Shown here: positions 15,984 through 24,179 of the stretch, one piece after another
Layout of the letters: every line of letters starts with the position of its first letter
Numbering within the stretch: position 1 is the first letter of the stretch
Origin: JAXMHB01 sp046346965
GTDB taxonomy: Bacteria; Pseudomonadota; Gammaproteobacteria; Xanthomonadales; SZUA-5
Assembly (NCBI GenBank): GCA_046346965.1
Contig: JAXMHB010000007.1
Coordinates: forward strand, 124,001-188,000
DNA length: 64,000 nucleotides
Reading direction: 5' to 3'
Notes under the pieces: model-generated
The model's database searches: none
The model's input: the letters and a program-made list of their open reading frames with translations, nothing else
Told to the model about the DNA's origin: nothing
Made by a program: the position numbers and the translations under genes

Positions 15984-18121
15984 TCCAGTCGGGTTTTGTA
16001 GGCTTCGTCCAGTGTGATCGTCCCGGCGCGCGCCAGGGAGATCGCATGCTGGGTCAGCGGCACCATGCCATCGGCGACGGCCTGCGCCTGCAATTGCTGT
16101 TCGTCCACACCGGGCGCGATCAGCTGGCGCAGGCCCGGCGTTGCGACCAGATACTCATAGGTCATGCAGCGACCGCGGGTGCCGCTGCCGCCACAGCTGG
16201 CGCAGCCTTTGCCGCGGTAGAACACTTCATCGGCGCCCACGCCCAGCAGTTCGCGCACGTGCGGATTGACGCTCGGGTCCGGCGCCCGGCAATCGCCGCA
16301 GATGCGCTTGACCAGGCGCTGCGCGAGGATGCCGAGCAGCGTGGCGCGCAGCAGGTAGCTCTCTACCTCCATCTCGATCAGACGGGCGATGGTCGACACT
16401 GCGGAATTGGTGTGCAGCGTCGACAGCAACAGATGGCCGGTCAACGCGCTCTCGACCGCGATCTCGGCGGTCTCCTGGTCGCGGATTTCGCCGACCATGA
16501 TCACATCCGGGTCGTGGCGCAGGATGTTGCGCAGCGCCGCGGCAAAGGTCATGCCGATCTCGGCGTTGATCGGGATCTGCACGATGCCCGGAATGTGGAA
16601 CTCGACCGGGTTCTCCACGGTGATGATGTTGACGTTCTGCTGGATCACCGCGTTCAGGGCGGCGTACAGCGTCGTGCTTTTGCCCGAGCCGGTGGGGCCG
16701 GTGACCAGCAACATGCCGTGGCTGCGGTCCAGCGCATCCTTGACGCGCTGGGTGTCCTGCGCCGACAGACCGAGGTCAGACACGTCCTTGAGGCCGATGG
16801 TGGCGCGCAGCAGGCGGATAACCACGCTCTCGCCCTCGATCGAGGGCAGCACACTGATGCGCAGATCGGTCGCGCGCTCGCGGTCACGGATGCGCGCCTG
16901 GCCGTCCTGGGGCAGCCGGTGCTCGGTGATGTCCATGGTGCCGATGATCTTGATCCGGCCGACGATCGCCGGCAGCAGGCTGCGGGCGAAGCGCCGCACC
17001 GGCACCAGATCGCCGTCGATGCGGAAAATCAGCTCGACGTCCTTCTCGCCCGGCCGGATGTGCACATCCGAGGCATTGCGGCGTACTGCTTCGAGCAGGA
17101 TGTTGTTGACCAGACGCACCACCGGTTTGGCCGCCGACAGCGATTCCAATTCACGCCGGTCACCGACCTCGCGCGGCGTATCGGCGCTCGCCTCCAGCGC
17201 GGCAAAGTCCTGATCCTGATCGAGAAACTCGTAGGATTCGTCGATCGCCTGCAGCAATTGGGTCTCGTCGGCGACTTCCACCAGCAGCGAGCGACCGGTC
17301 AGAAACTGCAGCAGTTGCAGGGTTTCGCTGTCGGTGGGCACCGACATCGCGACGCGCAGGCGCTCGCCGGCGTAGCCGAGCGGCAGCGCCCGATGATCGC
17401 GCGCCAACGCCGCCGGAATCTCGTCGAGCAGCGCGCGTTCGTGCGAGCGGGCATCGAGATCCGCCAGCGGCAGACCGAGGCGCTGCGCCAGTTCTTGCAG
17501 CGGCCGGTTGGCGCCGGCGACCGGCGCGGGGGCTGGCGCGGGTGGCGGCGCCACGAACTCGGCCGGCGCCGGTGCCTCCTCCTCGGTCGGTGCGGCATCC
17601 AGCGGCGCATTCAGGGTGTCGACGTCGACGCGGGCGATGGCGCGCCAGGGCATGAACAGCCGCAGTCCGCGCTCGCCCTCGACGCGAAACAGATGCAGAC
17701 CGTTGCGATCGTTGATACTGGCGAGCGCGTTCAGGTTCTGCGTGCGGCGGTCGCGGAACTCGATGCGCACCTGCAGGCGCACCGGCGTTTGGCCGCGCAG
17801 CGGATGGCTCTCGGGTATCGCGAACGGTCGCAGCTGCAGCGCGCGTACGCGCTCGAAGGGCAGCACATGGCGCACACCGCGCGGTCCGGCCAGCACCACC
17901 TGTTCGCGCAGGCCGTCGACGGCATACAGCTGGGCGTCGATCGGCGCGTCATCGAACAAAAAGGCGCGCACGCGGGCGGCGGCCAGCGGCGGTTCGAAAT
18001 CCAATTCGGCCGGCGGTTCCGGCAGATCGATGTGGATGCCCTCATGCGGGCGCCCCGCGCCGGCGGTGCGGGTGGCGGGCGTTTCAGAGGGACGGGCGGG
18101 CTCCATGCGCCGATCACACAC
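15980..18121 (-). CDS. GspE/PilB-type secretion ATPase with extra N-terminal domain
   Basis: A 713-residue ATPase, longer than the usual 560-600. Residues 1-205 are an added region: a globular, beta-rich part (about 40-168, with LDFEPPLAAARVRAFLFDD and LQVRIEFRDRR) and an Ala/Pro linker. Then come a T2SSE_N-like domain (206-300) and the motor domain. Walker A is GPTGSGKS (475-482), Walker B is in DPDVIMVGEIRDQET, and the His box is STLHTNSAVSTI. A four-cysteine zinc module (CGDC...CASC) follows. It should power a pilus or type II-like machine with PilU, which overlaps it by a few bases. No pilin or secretin gene is nearby. An ATG at 18106 is an alternative start. Confidence 0.87.
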   Translation of the reverse strand: MCDRRMEPARPSETPATRTAGAGRPHEGIHIDLPEPPAELDFEPPLAAARVRAFLFDDAPIDAQLYAVDGLREQVVLAGPRGVRHVLPFERVRALQLRPFAIPESHPLRGQTPVRLQVRIEFRDRRTQNLNALASINDRNGLHLFRVEGERGLRLFMPWRAIARVDVDTLNAPLDAAPTEEEAPAPAEFVAPPPAPAPAPVAGANRPLQELAQRLGLPLADLDARSHERALLDEIPAALARDHRALPLGYAGERLRVAMSVPTDSETLQLLQFLTGRSLLVEVADETQLLQAIDESYEFLDQDQDFAALEASADTPREVGDRRELESLSAAKPVVRLVNNILLEAVRRNASDVHIRPGEKDVELIFRIDGDLVPVRRFARSLLPAIVGRIKIIGTMDITEHRLPQDGQARIRDRERATDLRISVLPSIEGESVVIRLLRATIGLKDVSDLGLSAQDTQRVKDALDRSHGMLLVTGPTGSGKSTTLYAALNAVIQQNVNIITVENPVEFHIPGIVQIPINAEIGMTFAAALRNILRHDPDVIMVGEIRDQETAEIAVESALTGHLLLSTLHTNSAVSTIARLIEMEVESYLLRATLLGILAQRLVKRICGDCRAPDPSVNPHVRELLGVGADEVFYRGKGCASCGGSGTRGRCMTYEYLVATPGLRQLIAPGVDEQQLQAQAVADGMVPLTQHAISLARAGTITLDEAYKTRLE

Positions 18122-18160
18122 GCTGCCGCGCGCTGATGCAAGGGAATCCCCGAAAGCGGC

Positions 18161-18580
18161 TCAGCCGCCGCGCAGAGATTTGCGGATCACCAGTTTGAGC
18201 CCAGACCAGATTGCGCTGACCGCGCAGACCTTGATGTCGACCCAGCCCAAGGGCAGCGCCAGCGCGCGAATCTCGTCCTCGGTGATGTCGGTGGCGACGC
18301 GCGCGGCCTTCTTCGGCCACGACACCCACAGCACGGCGTCGCTGCGCAACTGGGTGCGCAGCGTTTGCAACCGCTCTGCCAGCAGGCGACGCTCGCTGCA
18401 GAACAGATGCACCAGATCGACCTCCGGGCTGGCGTCCGCCACCCAGCGCAGATCCTCGGGCAGCGGCTGCAGCCAGTCGCGGTAGTCCGGCGGTGCCTGC
18501 AGCGCCAGCACGCGCATGCCGGCCCGCAGGCCCAGCTTCTTCGACAGGGGCGTGCCCGAGTAGCCCGCCGTTTCGCTCAT
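18161..18580 (-). CDS. DUF3052 family protein
   Basis: A 139-residue protein starting MSETAGYSGTPLSKKLGLR, with a Rossmann-like G-M-R-V segment and VLWVSWPKKAARVATDITED, then a W..LKLV.R C-terminus; these are the hallmarks of DUF3052. Function is unknown, and a methyltransferase-like fold is only suggested. The start ATG overlaps the stop of the response-regulator gene (ATGA), so the two are translationally coupled in a leftward operon with the sigma factor. Confidence 0.82.
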   Translation of the reverse strand: MSETAGYSGTPLSKKLGLRAGMRVLALQAPPDYRDWLQPLPEDLRWVADASPEVDLVHLFCSERRLLAERLQTLRTQLRSDAVLWVSWPKKAARVATDITEDEIRALALPLGWVDIKVCAVSAIWSGLKLVIRKSLRGG

Positions 18581-19179
18581 AGCCAGCCCTTCTGGCGCGC
18601 CAATCGATAGGCCTCGATGCGGTTGCTGACGCCGAGTTTGCCGATGGCCTCGGACAGGTAATTGCGCACCGTGCCGTGCGAGAGCTTGAGCTCGCCGGCG
18701 ATCTCGTTGGCGTTCATGCCTTCGCCAGCCAGACGCAGCACCAGACGCTCGCGATCGGTCAGCGGGTCGTCCTCGTTCCAGGCCTCCAGCGCCAGTTCGG
18801 GATCGATCGCACGGCCGCCGCGATGCACGCTGCGGATGGCATCGGCCAGCTTGTGCGCCGGCGCATCCTTGAGCAGATAGCCGCGCACGCCGGCGTCCAG
18901 GGCCCGCCGCAGATAGCCGGGGCGGGCGAAGGTGGTCAGGATCAGCAGCCGCGTGGGCAGTTCCTTGTCGCGGATCTGCTGCGCCAGATCGAGGCCGCTC
19001 AGTTGCGGCATCTCGATGTCGGTGACCAGCACATCCGGCTGCTGATCGACCACCGCCGCGAGTGCGCTGCGGCCATCGCCGCATTCGCCGACCACCTCGA
19101 TATCGCCTTCCAGCCGCAGCAGCGCCGCAATGGCGCCGCGAACCATCGCCTGATCTTCCGCCAGTACGATCCGGATCAT
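18577..19179 (-). CDS. NarL/FixJ (LuxR-type) response regulator
   Basis: A 200-residue two-domain regulator. The receiver domain begins MIRIVLAEDQ and has the phosphoacceptor Asp54 (VTDIEMP) and Lys in YLLKDAP. The LuxR-type helix-turn-helix (about 138-200) runs from LTDRERLVLRLAGEG to GTVRNYLSEAIGKLGVSNR. It resembles the DesR-like group. The ATG at 19179 is chosen because the receiver begins there. It starts 2 bp after the sigma-factor stop and overlaps the DUF3052 gene; no cognate histidine kinase is adjacent. Confidence 0.9.
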   Translation of the reverse strand: MIRIVLAEDQAMVRGAIAALLRLEGDIEVVGECGDGRSALAAVVDQQPDVLVTDIEMPQLSGLDLAQQIRDKELPTRLLILTTFARPGYLRRALDAGVRGYLLKDAPAHKLADAIRSVHRGGRAIDPELALEAWNEDDPLTDRERLVLRLAGEGMNANEIAGELKLSHGTVRNYLSEAIGKLGVSNRIEAYRLARQKGWL

Positions 19180-19181
19180 GC

Positions 19182-19727
19182 TCAGCTCAGCAGTTCGGCC
19201 AGACGCCCGCGCGCCTCGGCCCACAGACGTTGGGTGCTGCGCAGCGGAATCGCCATGGCCTCGGCGGTCTCCTGCTCGCTCAGGCCGGCAAAAATGCGGC
19301 ATTCGATCACGCGCACCCAGCGCTCGTCCTCGCTCTCCAGGCGGGTCAGCGCCGAATCCAGTTCCAGCAGGTCCTCGGCCTCGCGGATCACGTCCTGAGC
19401 CTGTTCGGTCAGTTCGGTGTGGATGGCGCCGCCACCGCGCTTGTCGGCGAGGCGGTCGCGCGCATGGTTGAGCATCAGTTGGCGCATCGCGCGCGCCGCC
19501 AGCGCCAGAAAGTGCGCGCGATCGACCACCCCATCGGCACCGGCGCGCGCCAGTCGCAGATAGCAGTCATGCACCAGCCCGGTTGGGTTCAACGTTGCGC
19601 TGGCGTTGCCGGCCAGCACCTTGCGCGCGACCCGGCGGAGGTCGTCGTAGATCAGCGTCAGCACGCGCTCCCACGCTGCCCGATCGCCGCCGCGCGCTGC
19701 TTCCAGGCATTCGGTGAACTCACTCAT
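19182..19727 (-). CDS. ECF-type RNA polymerase sigma factor (Sig-70_X6-like)
   Basis: A 181-residue ECF sigma factor. Region 2 contains ERVLTLIYDDLRRVARKVL and the sequence NPTGLVHDCYLRL; the spacer has FLALAARAMRQLMLNHARDR; region 4 contains RIFAGLSEQETAEAMAIPLRS and RLWAEARGRL. These match the ECF group typified by TIGR02999. No anti-sigma gene follows; instead a NarL-type regulator begins 2 bp after the stop. The start ATG at 19727 is listed; an ATG at 19736 adds MRR. Confidence 0.9.
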   Translation of the reverse strand: MSEFTECLEAARGGDRAAWERVLTLIYDDLRRVARKVLAGNASATLNPTGLVHDCYLRLARAGADGVVDRAHFLALAARAMRQLMLNHARDRLADKRGGGAIHTELTEQAQDVIREAEDLLELDSALTRLESEDERWVRVIECRIFAGLSEQETAEAMAIPLRSTQRLWAEARGRLAELLS

Positions 19728-19790
19728 GCGCCGCATACTACCGAGGCCGCAGCGTCCACGGGATACTGCCGCTGACCACGGAGAATCCCC

Positions 19791-20396
19791 ATGCACCCGG
19801 TCTATGCAGTGCATCCTGGCGTCCTGCATTCGGCAAAAATGCTGGCCAATCTGCCTGCACGCACCGGTCGCTCGCTGCAGCAGTGGGTAGCGCTGCTGCA
19901 GGCGGCGGACCTGGCCGACGAGGCGGCACAGGCGGACTGGCTGCGTGCCCATCACGGACTGGGCGGCGGCACCATCGACATGATCACCAGCGCTGCCAGC
20001 GGGCGCAGCCTGGCCTGGGGCGATGTCGATTGCTATCTGGCCGAGGCTCCGGGCTATGTCGATGCGCTTTACGCCGGCAAGGCGCATCTGCGGGCGATCC
20101 ACGACGCCTTGATCGCCGCCTGGCTCGAGATTGATCCTGCCATCCGCTTCTGTCCGGCACGTACCCTGGTATCCGTCTATCACCGGCACGCCTGCGCCAG
20201 GTTGCGGCCAGCCACACGGGCGACGCTGGAACTCGGCTTGTCGCTGCGCGGCGTGCCGCTGCCGGCGCGTCTGCAGCCGATCTCCGGGGCAGGGGCCGAC
20301 GACCGCATCCAGGCACGCGCGCGCCTGGGTGCCGTCGATGAGATCGATGAGGCATTGCGCGAGTGCATGCGCATGGCTTATCTGCAGGCGGCCTAG
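19791..20396 (+). CDS. DUF4287/DUF5655 domain protein
   Basis: A 201-residue cytoplasmic protein. The N-terminal part (about 20-58) with KTGRSLQQWV-like sequence (RTGRSLQQWVALLQAADL) and WLRAHHGLGGGTIDMI matches DUF4287. The C-terminal part (about 90-170) with LYAGKAHLRAIHDALI and RATLELGLSLRGVPLPARL matches DUF5655. Both domains are often found fused and are of unknown function. The ATG at 19791 follows ggagaatcccc, a good ribosome binding site. It is divergent from the sigma-factor operon, with about 60 bp between the starts. Confidence 0.82.
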   Translation: MHPVYAVHPGVLHSAKMLANLPARTGRSLQQWVALLQAADLADEAAQADWLRAHHGLGGGTIDMITSAASGRSLAWGDVDCYLAEAPGYVDALYAGKAHLRAIHDALIAAWLEIDPAIRFCPARTLVSVYHRHACARLRPATRATLELGLSLRGVPLPARLQPISGAGADDRIQARARLGAVDEIDEALRECMRMAYLQAA

Positions 20397-20398
20397 CG

Positions 20399-20553
20399 TG
20401 GTGTTCCGCAATTACCTTGAATTATTTCCGCGCCTTTTGCGCCGATGCGGCGTTGCTCGTCGTCGCCATAGCCCTGCTATGACTCCTCCTCTCGCCTTGC
20501 CTCGCCGCAAAATTCATCGGAAATTTCTTCAACTTATTTACGGAACACCACAC
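20399..20553. mobile_element. MITE-like 155-bp palindromic element
   Basis: GTGGTGTTCCG at 20399 and its reverse complement CGGAACACCAC at the other end are perfect 11-base terminal inverted repeats. The similarity extends inward for about 35 bases on each side with some mismatches. The middle has CATAGC-cct-GCTATG, a perfect 6-bp hairpin. The interior is more AT-rich than the neighbouring genes. No transposase is encoded. Confidence 0.55.
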
Positions 20554-20565
20554 TAGGGAACAGAA

Positions 20566-20722
20566 GCGGGGCAACAGTAGAGGGGCGGGTGGACGAGCCA
20601 TGCGGCGTCTGCAGGGCATGGTCGTCGCTTGGGTTGACTGGGCAGCAAACGACACCCCTGCAGTGCCACGCATGCGCTGCAGTGCCAGTCCCCCGCCGCC
20701 CGCCCCTTTACCCGCTTTTGTC
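20566..20722. repeat. GC-rich inverted-repeat element, copy C (shortened)
   Basis: Left arm agaagcggggcaacagtaga then ggggcgggtgga; right arm ccagtcccccgccgcccgc then ccctttacccgcttttg. The central block is shorter and more divergent than in copies A, B and F but retains ctgggcagcaaacgac and ccatgcggcgtctgc. Confidence 0.65.
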
Positions 20723-20772
20723 CCCACGCCCCCAGGCCTGGCAAGGTCTTCCGCAGTCGGCCGATGGCGCGC

Positions 20773-21231
20773 TCAGATCCAGCGCCGCACCCGTGCGCAA
20801 TAGGCCCGGTACTCGCTGCCGAAACGGGCGGCGAGGGCGCGCTCTTCCGGGACGATCTGCCAGCGGCTGATCCAGAGCACGAATACCGGCAGCAGGCCGG
20901 CAGCCGCCGGCGCGCCCAGCCACAGCGCCCAGGCCAGCAGCACCAGGGTCATGCCGAGGTACATCGGATTGCGCGTCCAGCGATAGATGCCGCTGCTGAC
21001 GATGCGGCCGGCTCGTTCGGGCCGGGTCGGATCCACCGTGGTCTGCGCACGCCGGAAGGCCAGTACGCCGCTGAGTGCCACGCCCAAGCCCGCCAGCCAC
21101 AGCAACAGCGCGGCCAGCGCGTGCATGGGCGGCGGCGCCGGCCAGACCGGGCATCCGGCGATCAGCCACATGCAGCCGGCGCACAGCAACAACAGCAGCA
21201 GCGGGGGAATGCGCAGTTCCAGTGCGGTCAT
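20773..21231 (-). CDS. Isoprenylcysteine carboxyl methyltransferase (ICMT)-like membrane protein
   Basis: A 152-residue integral membrane protein with about four hydrophobic helices. The conserved C-terminal block contains GIYRWTRNPMYLGMTLVLLA and, further on, PEERALAARFGSEYRAYCARVRRW, the signature of the ICMT/PEMT-like methyltransferase family that uses S-adenosylmethionine. The bacterial substrate is unknown. The ATG at 21231 (MTALELRIPPLLLL) is preferred because the 29 upstream codons are not like the family and the helix starts here. Confidence 0.85.
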   Translation of the reverse strand: MTALELRIPPLLLLLLCAGCMWLIAGCPVWPAPPPMHALAALLLWLAGLGVALSGVLAFRRAQTTVDPTRPERAGRIVSSGIYRWTRNPMYLGMTLVLLAWALWLGAPAAAGLLPVFVLWISRWQIVPEERALAARFGSEYRAYCARVRRWI

Positions 21232-21341
21232 CGGCGAGTGCCTCGGGTTCGACGGCGACAGCCTGACAGCCGTGGTCCGGCGTACACAATCACGCCGCTG
21301 CTCGGCGCGATCTGACATACGCGTCGGGCTAATATCGGGCC

Positions 21342-23387
21342 ATGCACGCCGCCTCGCCCTTCCTCGAAAGTCTGGCCGTCGTCCTTTGCGTGGCGGCGGC
21401 GACCACCGTGCTCAGTCAGCGGCTGCGGCTGCCGGTGGTGCTTGGCTATCTGCTCGCCGGTGTATTGATCGGGCCGCATGCGCCGCCGCTGCTGGTGGCC
21501 GATCCCGCCATCATCAGCACGCTGTCCGAGTTGGGCGTGATCCTGCTGATGTTCTACATCGGCATGGAATTGTCGCTGCGCAAGCTGGCGGAGGTCGGTC
21601 CGCGCGGTTTTGCGATCGTGCTGGTCGAGATGGGCCTGATGCTGATCTTGGGGTATGTCGCCGGCCGTCTGGCGGGCTTCAGCCCGATCGAATGCGCCTT
21701 CCTGGCGGCGATGCTGTCGATCTCCAGTACCACCATCATCGCGCGGACCTTCGAGGACCAGCCGGTGGCGCCGCGCGTGCGCGAGCAGATCTTCGGCGCG
21801 CTGGTGATCGAGGACATCTTCGCGATCCTGCTGATTGCGCTGCTGACCACACTCGCAACCACGCGCAGTTTCGATGTCAGCGGGCTGGCTGCGGCTGCCG
21901 GTCGTCTGGGCATCTTCCTGTCGGTGCTGATGCTGCTCGGCCTGTTGATCGTGCCGCGGCTGATCCGTTTCGTGGTCTCGCTGAAGCGCCCCGAGACCAC
22001 GCTGGTGGCCAGTGTGGGCGTGTGTTTTGCGGCGGCGCTGGCGGCGCAGCGCTTCGAGTACTCGGTGGCGCTCGGCGCCTTCCTGGCGGGGTGTCTGGTG
22101 GCCGAGTCGGGCGAGGGCAAGCGCATTGCGGCGCAGATCCGGCCCTTGCGCGACATGTTTTCGGCGGTGTTCTTCGTGTCGGTCGGCTTGTCGATCGATC
22201 CCGCCGCGATCGTCGCGCAGTCGGGATGGATCCTGCTGTTCGTCGCGCTGGTGGTGCTCGGCAAGTTTGTCGGCGTCGCGATCGGCTTCTTCGCCACCGG
22301 CAGCGCCGTGCGCGCCTCGGTGCTGGCGGGTCTGGCGATGGGGCAGATCGGCGAGTTCTCCTTCATCATCGCTGGCCTCGGCGTGACGCTGGGGGCGATC
22401 GACAGCACGCTGTATCCGATCGCGGTGGGCGTGTCCTGCGTCACCATCCTGATCACGCCGCTGGCGGTGAAGTACTCGGGGCGCATCGGCGAGACCATCG
22501 ATGCGCGGCTGCCGCGCGCGCTGCAGACCTTTGTCGCGCTGTACGGCAGTTGGGTCGAGCAACTCGGGCGCGCGCGTGAGCGCGGCTCGCTCGGCGCGCG
22601 CGCGGGACGTCTGATCCGCCTGATCGTCCTCGATGCCGCCCTGTTGGTCGCGGTGCTGATCGCCGCCAGCGTCGGTGCGGACGAGGTCGGCAGTTATCTG
22701 AAGCGCAAGTTGCCGCTGGCCGCCGATGCAGTGTGGTGGCTGGTGGCGCTCGGTTTTGCGGCGCTGGCGCTGCCGATGGCGCTCGGCCTGTTCCGCCTGA
22801 TTCGCGCGCTCGGCAGTGCGCTGGCGCTGGCGGCGCTGCCGGCCGCCGACAGCGGGCAGGTCGACTTCGCGCAGGCGCCGCGGCGGGCCTTCGTGGTGGC
22901 GCTACAGCTCGGGCTGATGCTGCTGGTGGCCTTGCCTTGCCTGGCCATCCTGCAACCCTTCCTGCCCGGCATCAAAGGCACGCTGTTGCTGGTTTTGATG
23001 GTGACCACGGCGGCGGTGGCCTTCTGGCGCAGCGCCACCCAGCTGCAGGGACATGTGCGCGCCGGTGCGCAGGCGCTGGTGGCGGCGGTCGCCGTGCCCG
23101 GTGCCTCGCACGACGAGCAGGTGCAGGCGCTCGATCAGATGGAGCAGCTGCTGCCCGGCCTCGGCGATCTGTCGCCGTACACGCTGAGCCCCGGCAATCG
23201 TTGGATCGGCCGTACGCTGGCCGATATCAATCTGCGCGCGCTCACCGGCGCTACCGTGCTGGCGATCCAGCGCGGCGAGGCGGCGGTGCTGACGCCGGAT
23301 GGTCGTCAGATTCTGGCGCTGGCAGATGTGCTGATCCTGGCCGGCACCCACGAAGCAATCGAGCAGGCGCGCCGGCATCTGGGCTGA
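21342..23387 (+). CDS. CPA2 monovalent cation:proton antiporter (KefB-like) with RCK_C domain
   Basis: A 681-residue inner-membrane protein. About 12 helices of the Na_H_exchanger fold occupy residues 10-390, with LGYLLAGVLIGPHAPP, GVILLMFYIGMELSLRKL and FAAALAAQRFEYSVALGAFLAG. A hydrophobic region (about 430-580) and a C-terminal RCK_C/TrkA-C domain (about 605-680, YTLSPGNRWIGRTLADINLR) follow. There is no full NAD-binding RCK_N, unlike KefB/KefC. Likely role: potassium or sodium/proton exchange. It starts divergently from the ICMT-like gene, 110 bp away. Confidence 0.9.
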   Translation: MHAASPFLESLAVVLCVAAATTVLSQRLRLPVVLGYLLAGVLIGPHAPPLLVADPAIISTLSELGVILLMFYIGMELSLRKLAEVGPRGFAIVLVEMGLMLILGYVAGRLAGFSPIECAFLAAMLSISSTTIIARTFEDQPVAPRVREQIFGALVIEDIFAILLIALLTTLATTRSFDVSGLAAAAGRLGIFLSVLMLLGLLIVPRLIRFVVSLKRPETTLVASVGVCFAAALAAQRFEYSVALGAFLAGCLVAESGEGKRIAAQIRPLRDMFSAVFFVSVGLSIDPAAIVAQSGWILLFVALVVLGKFVGVAIGFFATGSAVRASVLAGLAMGQIGEFSFIIAGLGVTLGAIDSTLYPIAVGVSCVTILITPLAVKYSGRIGETIDARLPRALQTFVALYGSWVEQLGRARERGSLGARAGRLIRLIVLDAALLVAVLIAASVGADEVGSYLKRKLPLAADAVWWLVALGFAALALPMALGLFRLIRALGSALALAALPAADSGQVDFAQAPRRAFVVALQLGLMLLVALPCLAILQPFLPGIKGTLLLVLMVTTAAVAFWRSATQLQGHVRAGAQALVAAVAVPGASHDEQVQALDQMEQLLPGLGDLSPYTLSPGNRWIGRTLADINLRALTGATVLAIQRGEAAVLTPDGRQILALADVLILAGTHEAIEQARRHLG

Positions 23388-23444
23388 ACCCTCCGCGTGC
23401 TCGTCCGCAGGGCTATAGTCGCGCGCCGCCCGTCGGAGAGGCCG

Positions 23445-24122
23445 ATGACCAAGCTGACAGAGTTGCTGGAGCGCAATCGGCAGTGGGCCGAATCCGTGTT
23501 GGCAGAGGATCCGGCTTTTTTCTCGCGGCTCTCGCACCAGCAGGCGCCCAAGTATCTGTGGATCGGCTGCTCGGACTCGCGGGTGCCGGCCAATCAGATC
23601 ACCGGACTCAACCCTGGCGAGATCTTCGTCCACCGCAACGTCGCCAACATCGTCGTGCACGCCGACCTCAACTGTCTGAGCACGATTCAGTTCGCGGTGG
23701 ATCTGCTGCAGGTCGAGCACATCATCGTCTGCGGCCATTACGGCTGTTCCGGCGTGCGCGCCTCACTGGAGGGCCGCCGCGTCGGGCTGGCGGACAACTG
23801 GCTGCGCCACGTCGGCGATGTGGCGCACAAGCATGCGTCAGCGCTGCAGCGGGTCGATCCCTCCGCCCGTCACGATCTGTTGTGCGAGCTCAACGTGATC
23901 GAGCAGGTCGAGAACGTCTGCCAGACCACCGTCGTTCGCGATGCCTGGGAGCGCGGACAGGCGCTCAGCGTGCACGGCTGGCTGTACGGCCTGCAGGATG
24001 GCCGTCTGCACGATCTGGACATGGCGATCAGCAGCTACGCCGAGATGAAAGTGCGCTACCAGACCGCGCTCGACTGGGCAGCGCAGCGCCACCACCCGGG
24101 TTGCTGGGGCCCGGGTGAGTGA
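23445..24122 (+). CDS. can: Beta-class carbonic anhydrase
   Basis: Interconverts CO2 and bicarbonate in the cytoplasm. The 225 residues match the E. coli Can type. Zinc ligands Cys42 and Asp44 lie in GCSDSRVP (with Arg46), and His98 and Cys101 in CGHYGCSGV, the same numbering as in E. coli Can. The ATG at 23445 follows cggagaggccg. A tatagt-like -10 sits about 30 bp upstream. It lies after the antiporter gene, a plausible pH-homeostasis context. Confidence 0.96.
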   Translation: MTKLTELLERNRQWAESVLAEDPAFFSRLSHQQAPKYLWIGCSDSRVPANQITGLNPGEIFVHRNVANIVVHADLNCLSTIQFAVDLLQVEHIIVCGHYGCSGVRASLEGRRVGLADNWLRHVGDVAHKHASALQRVDPSARHDLLCELNVIEQVENVCQTTVVRDAWERGQALSVHGWLYGLQDGRLHDLDMAISSYAEMKVRYQTALDWAAQRHHPGCWGPGE

Positions 24123-24179
24123 CGGTCTGCAAGCGGCGTTGCAGTGGGCTCACCAACGGATGGCGAGCCCTGGCAGGAC

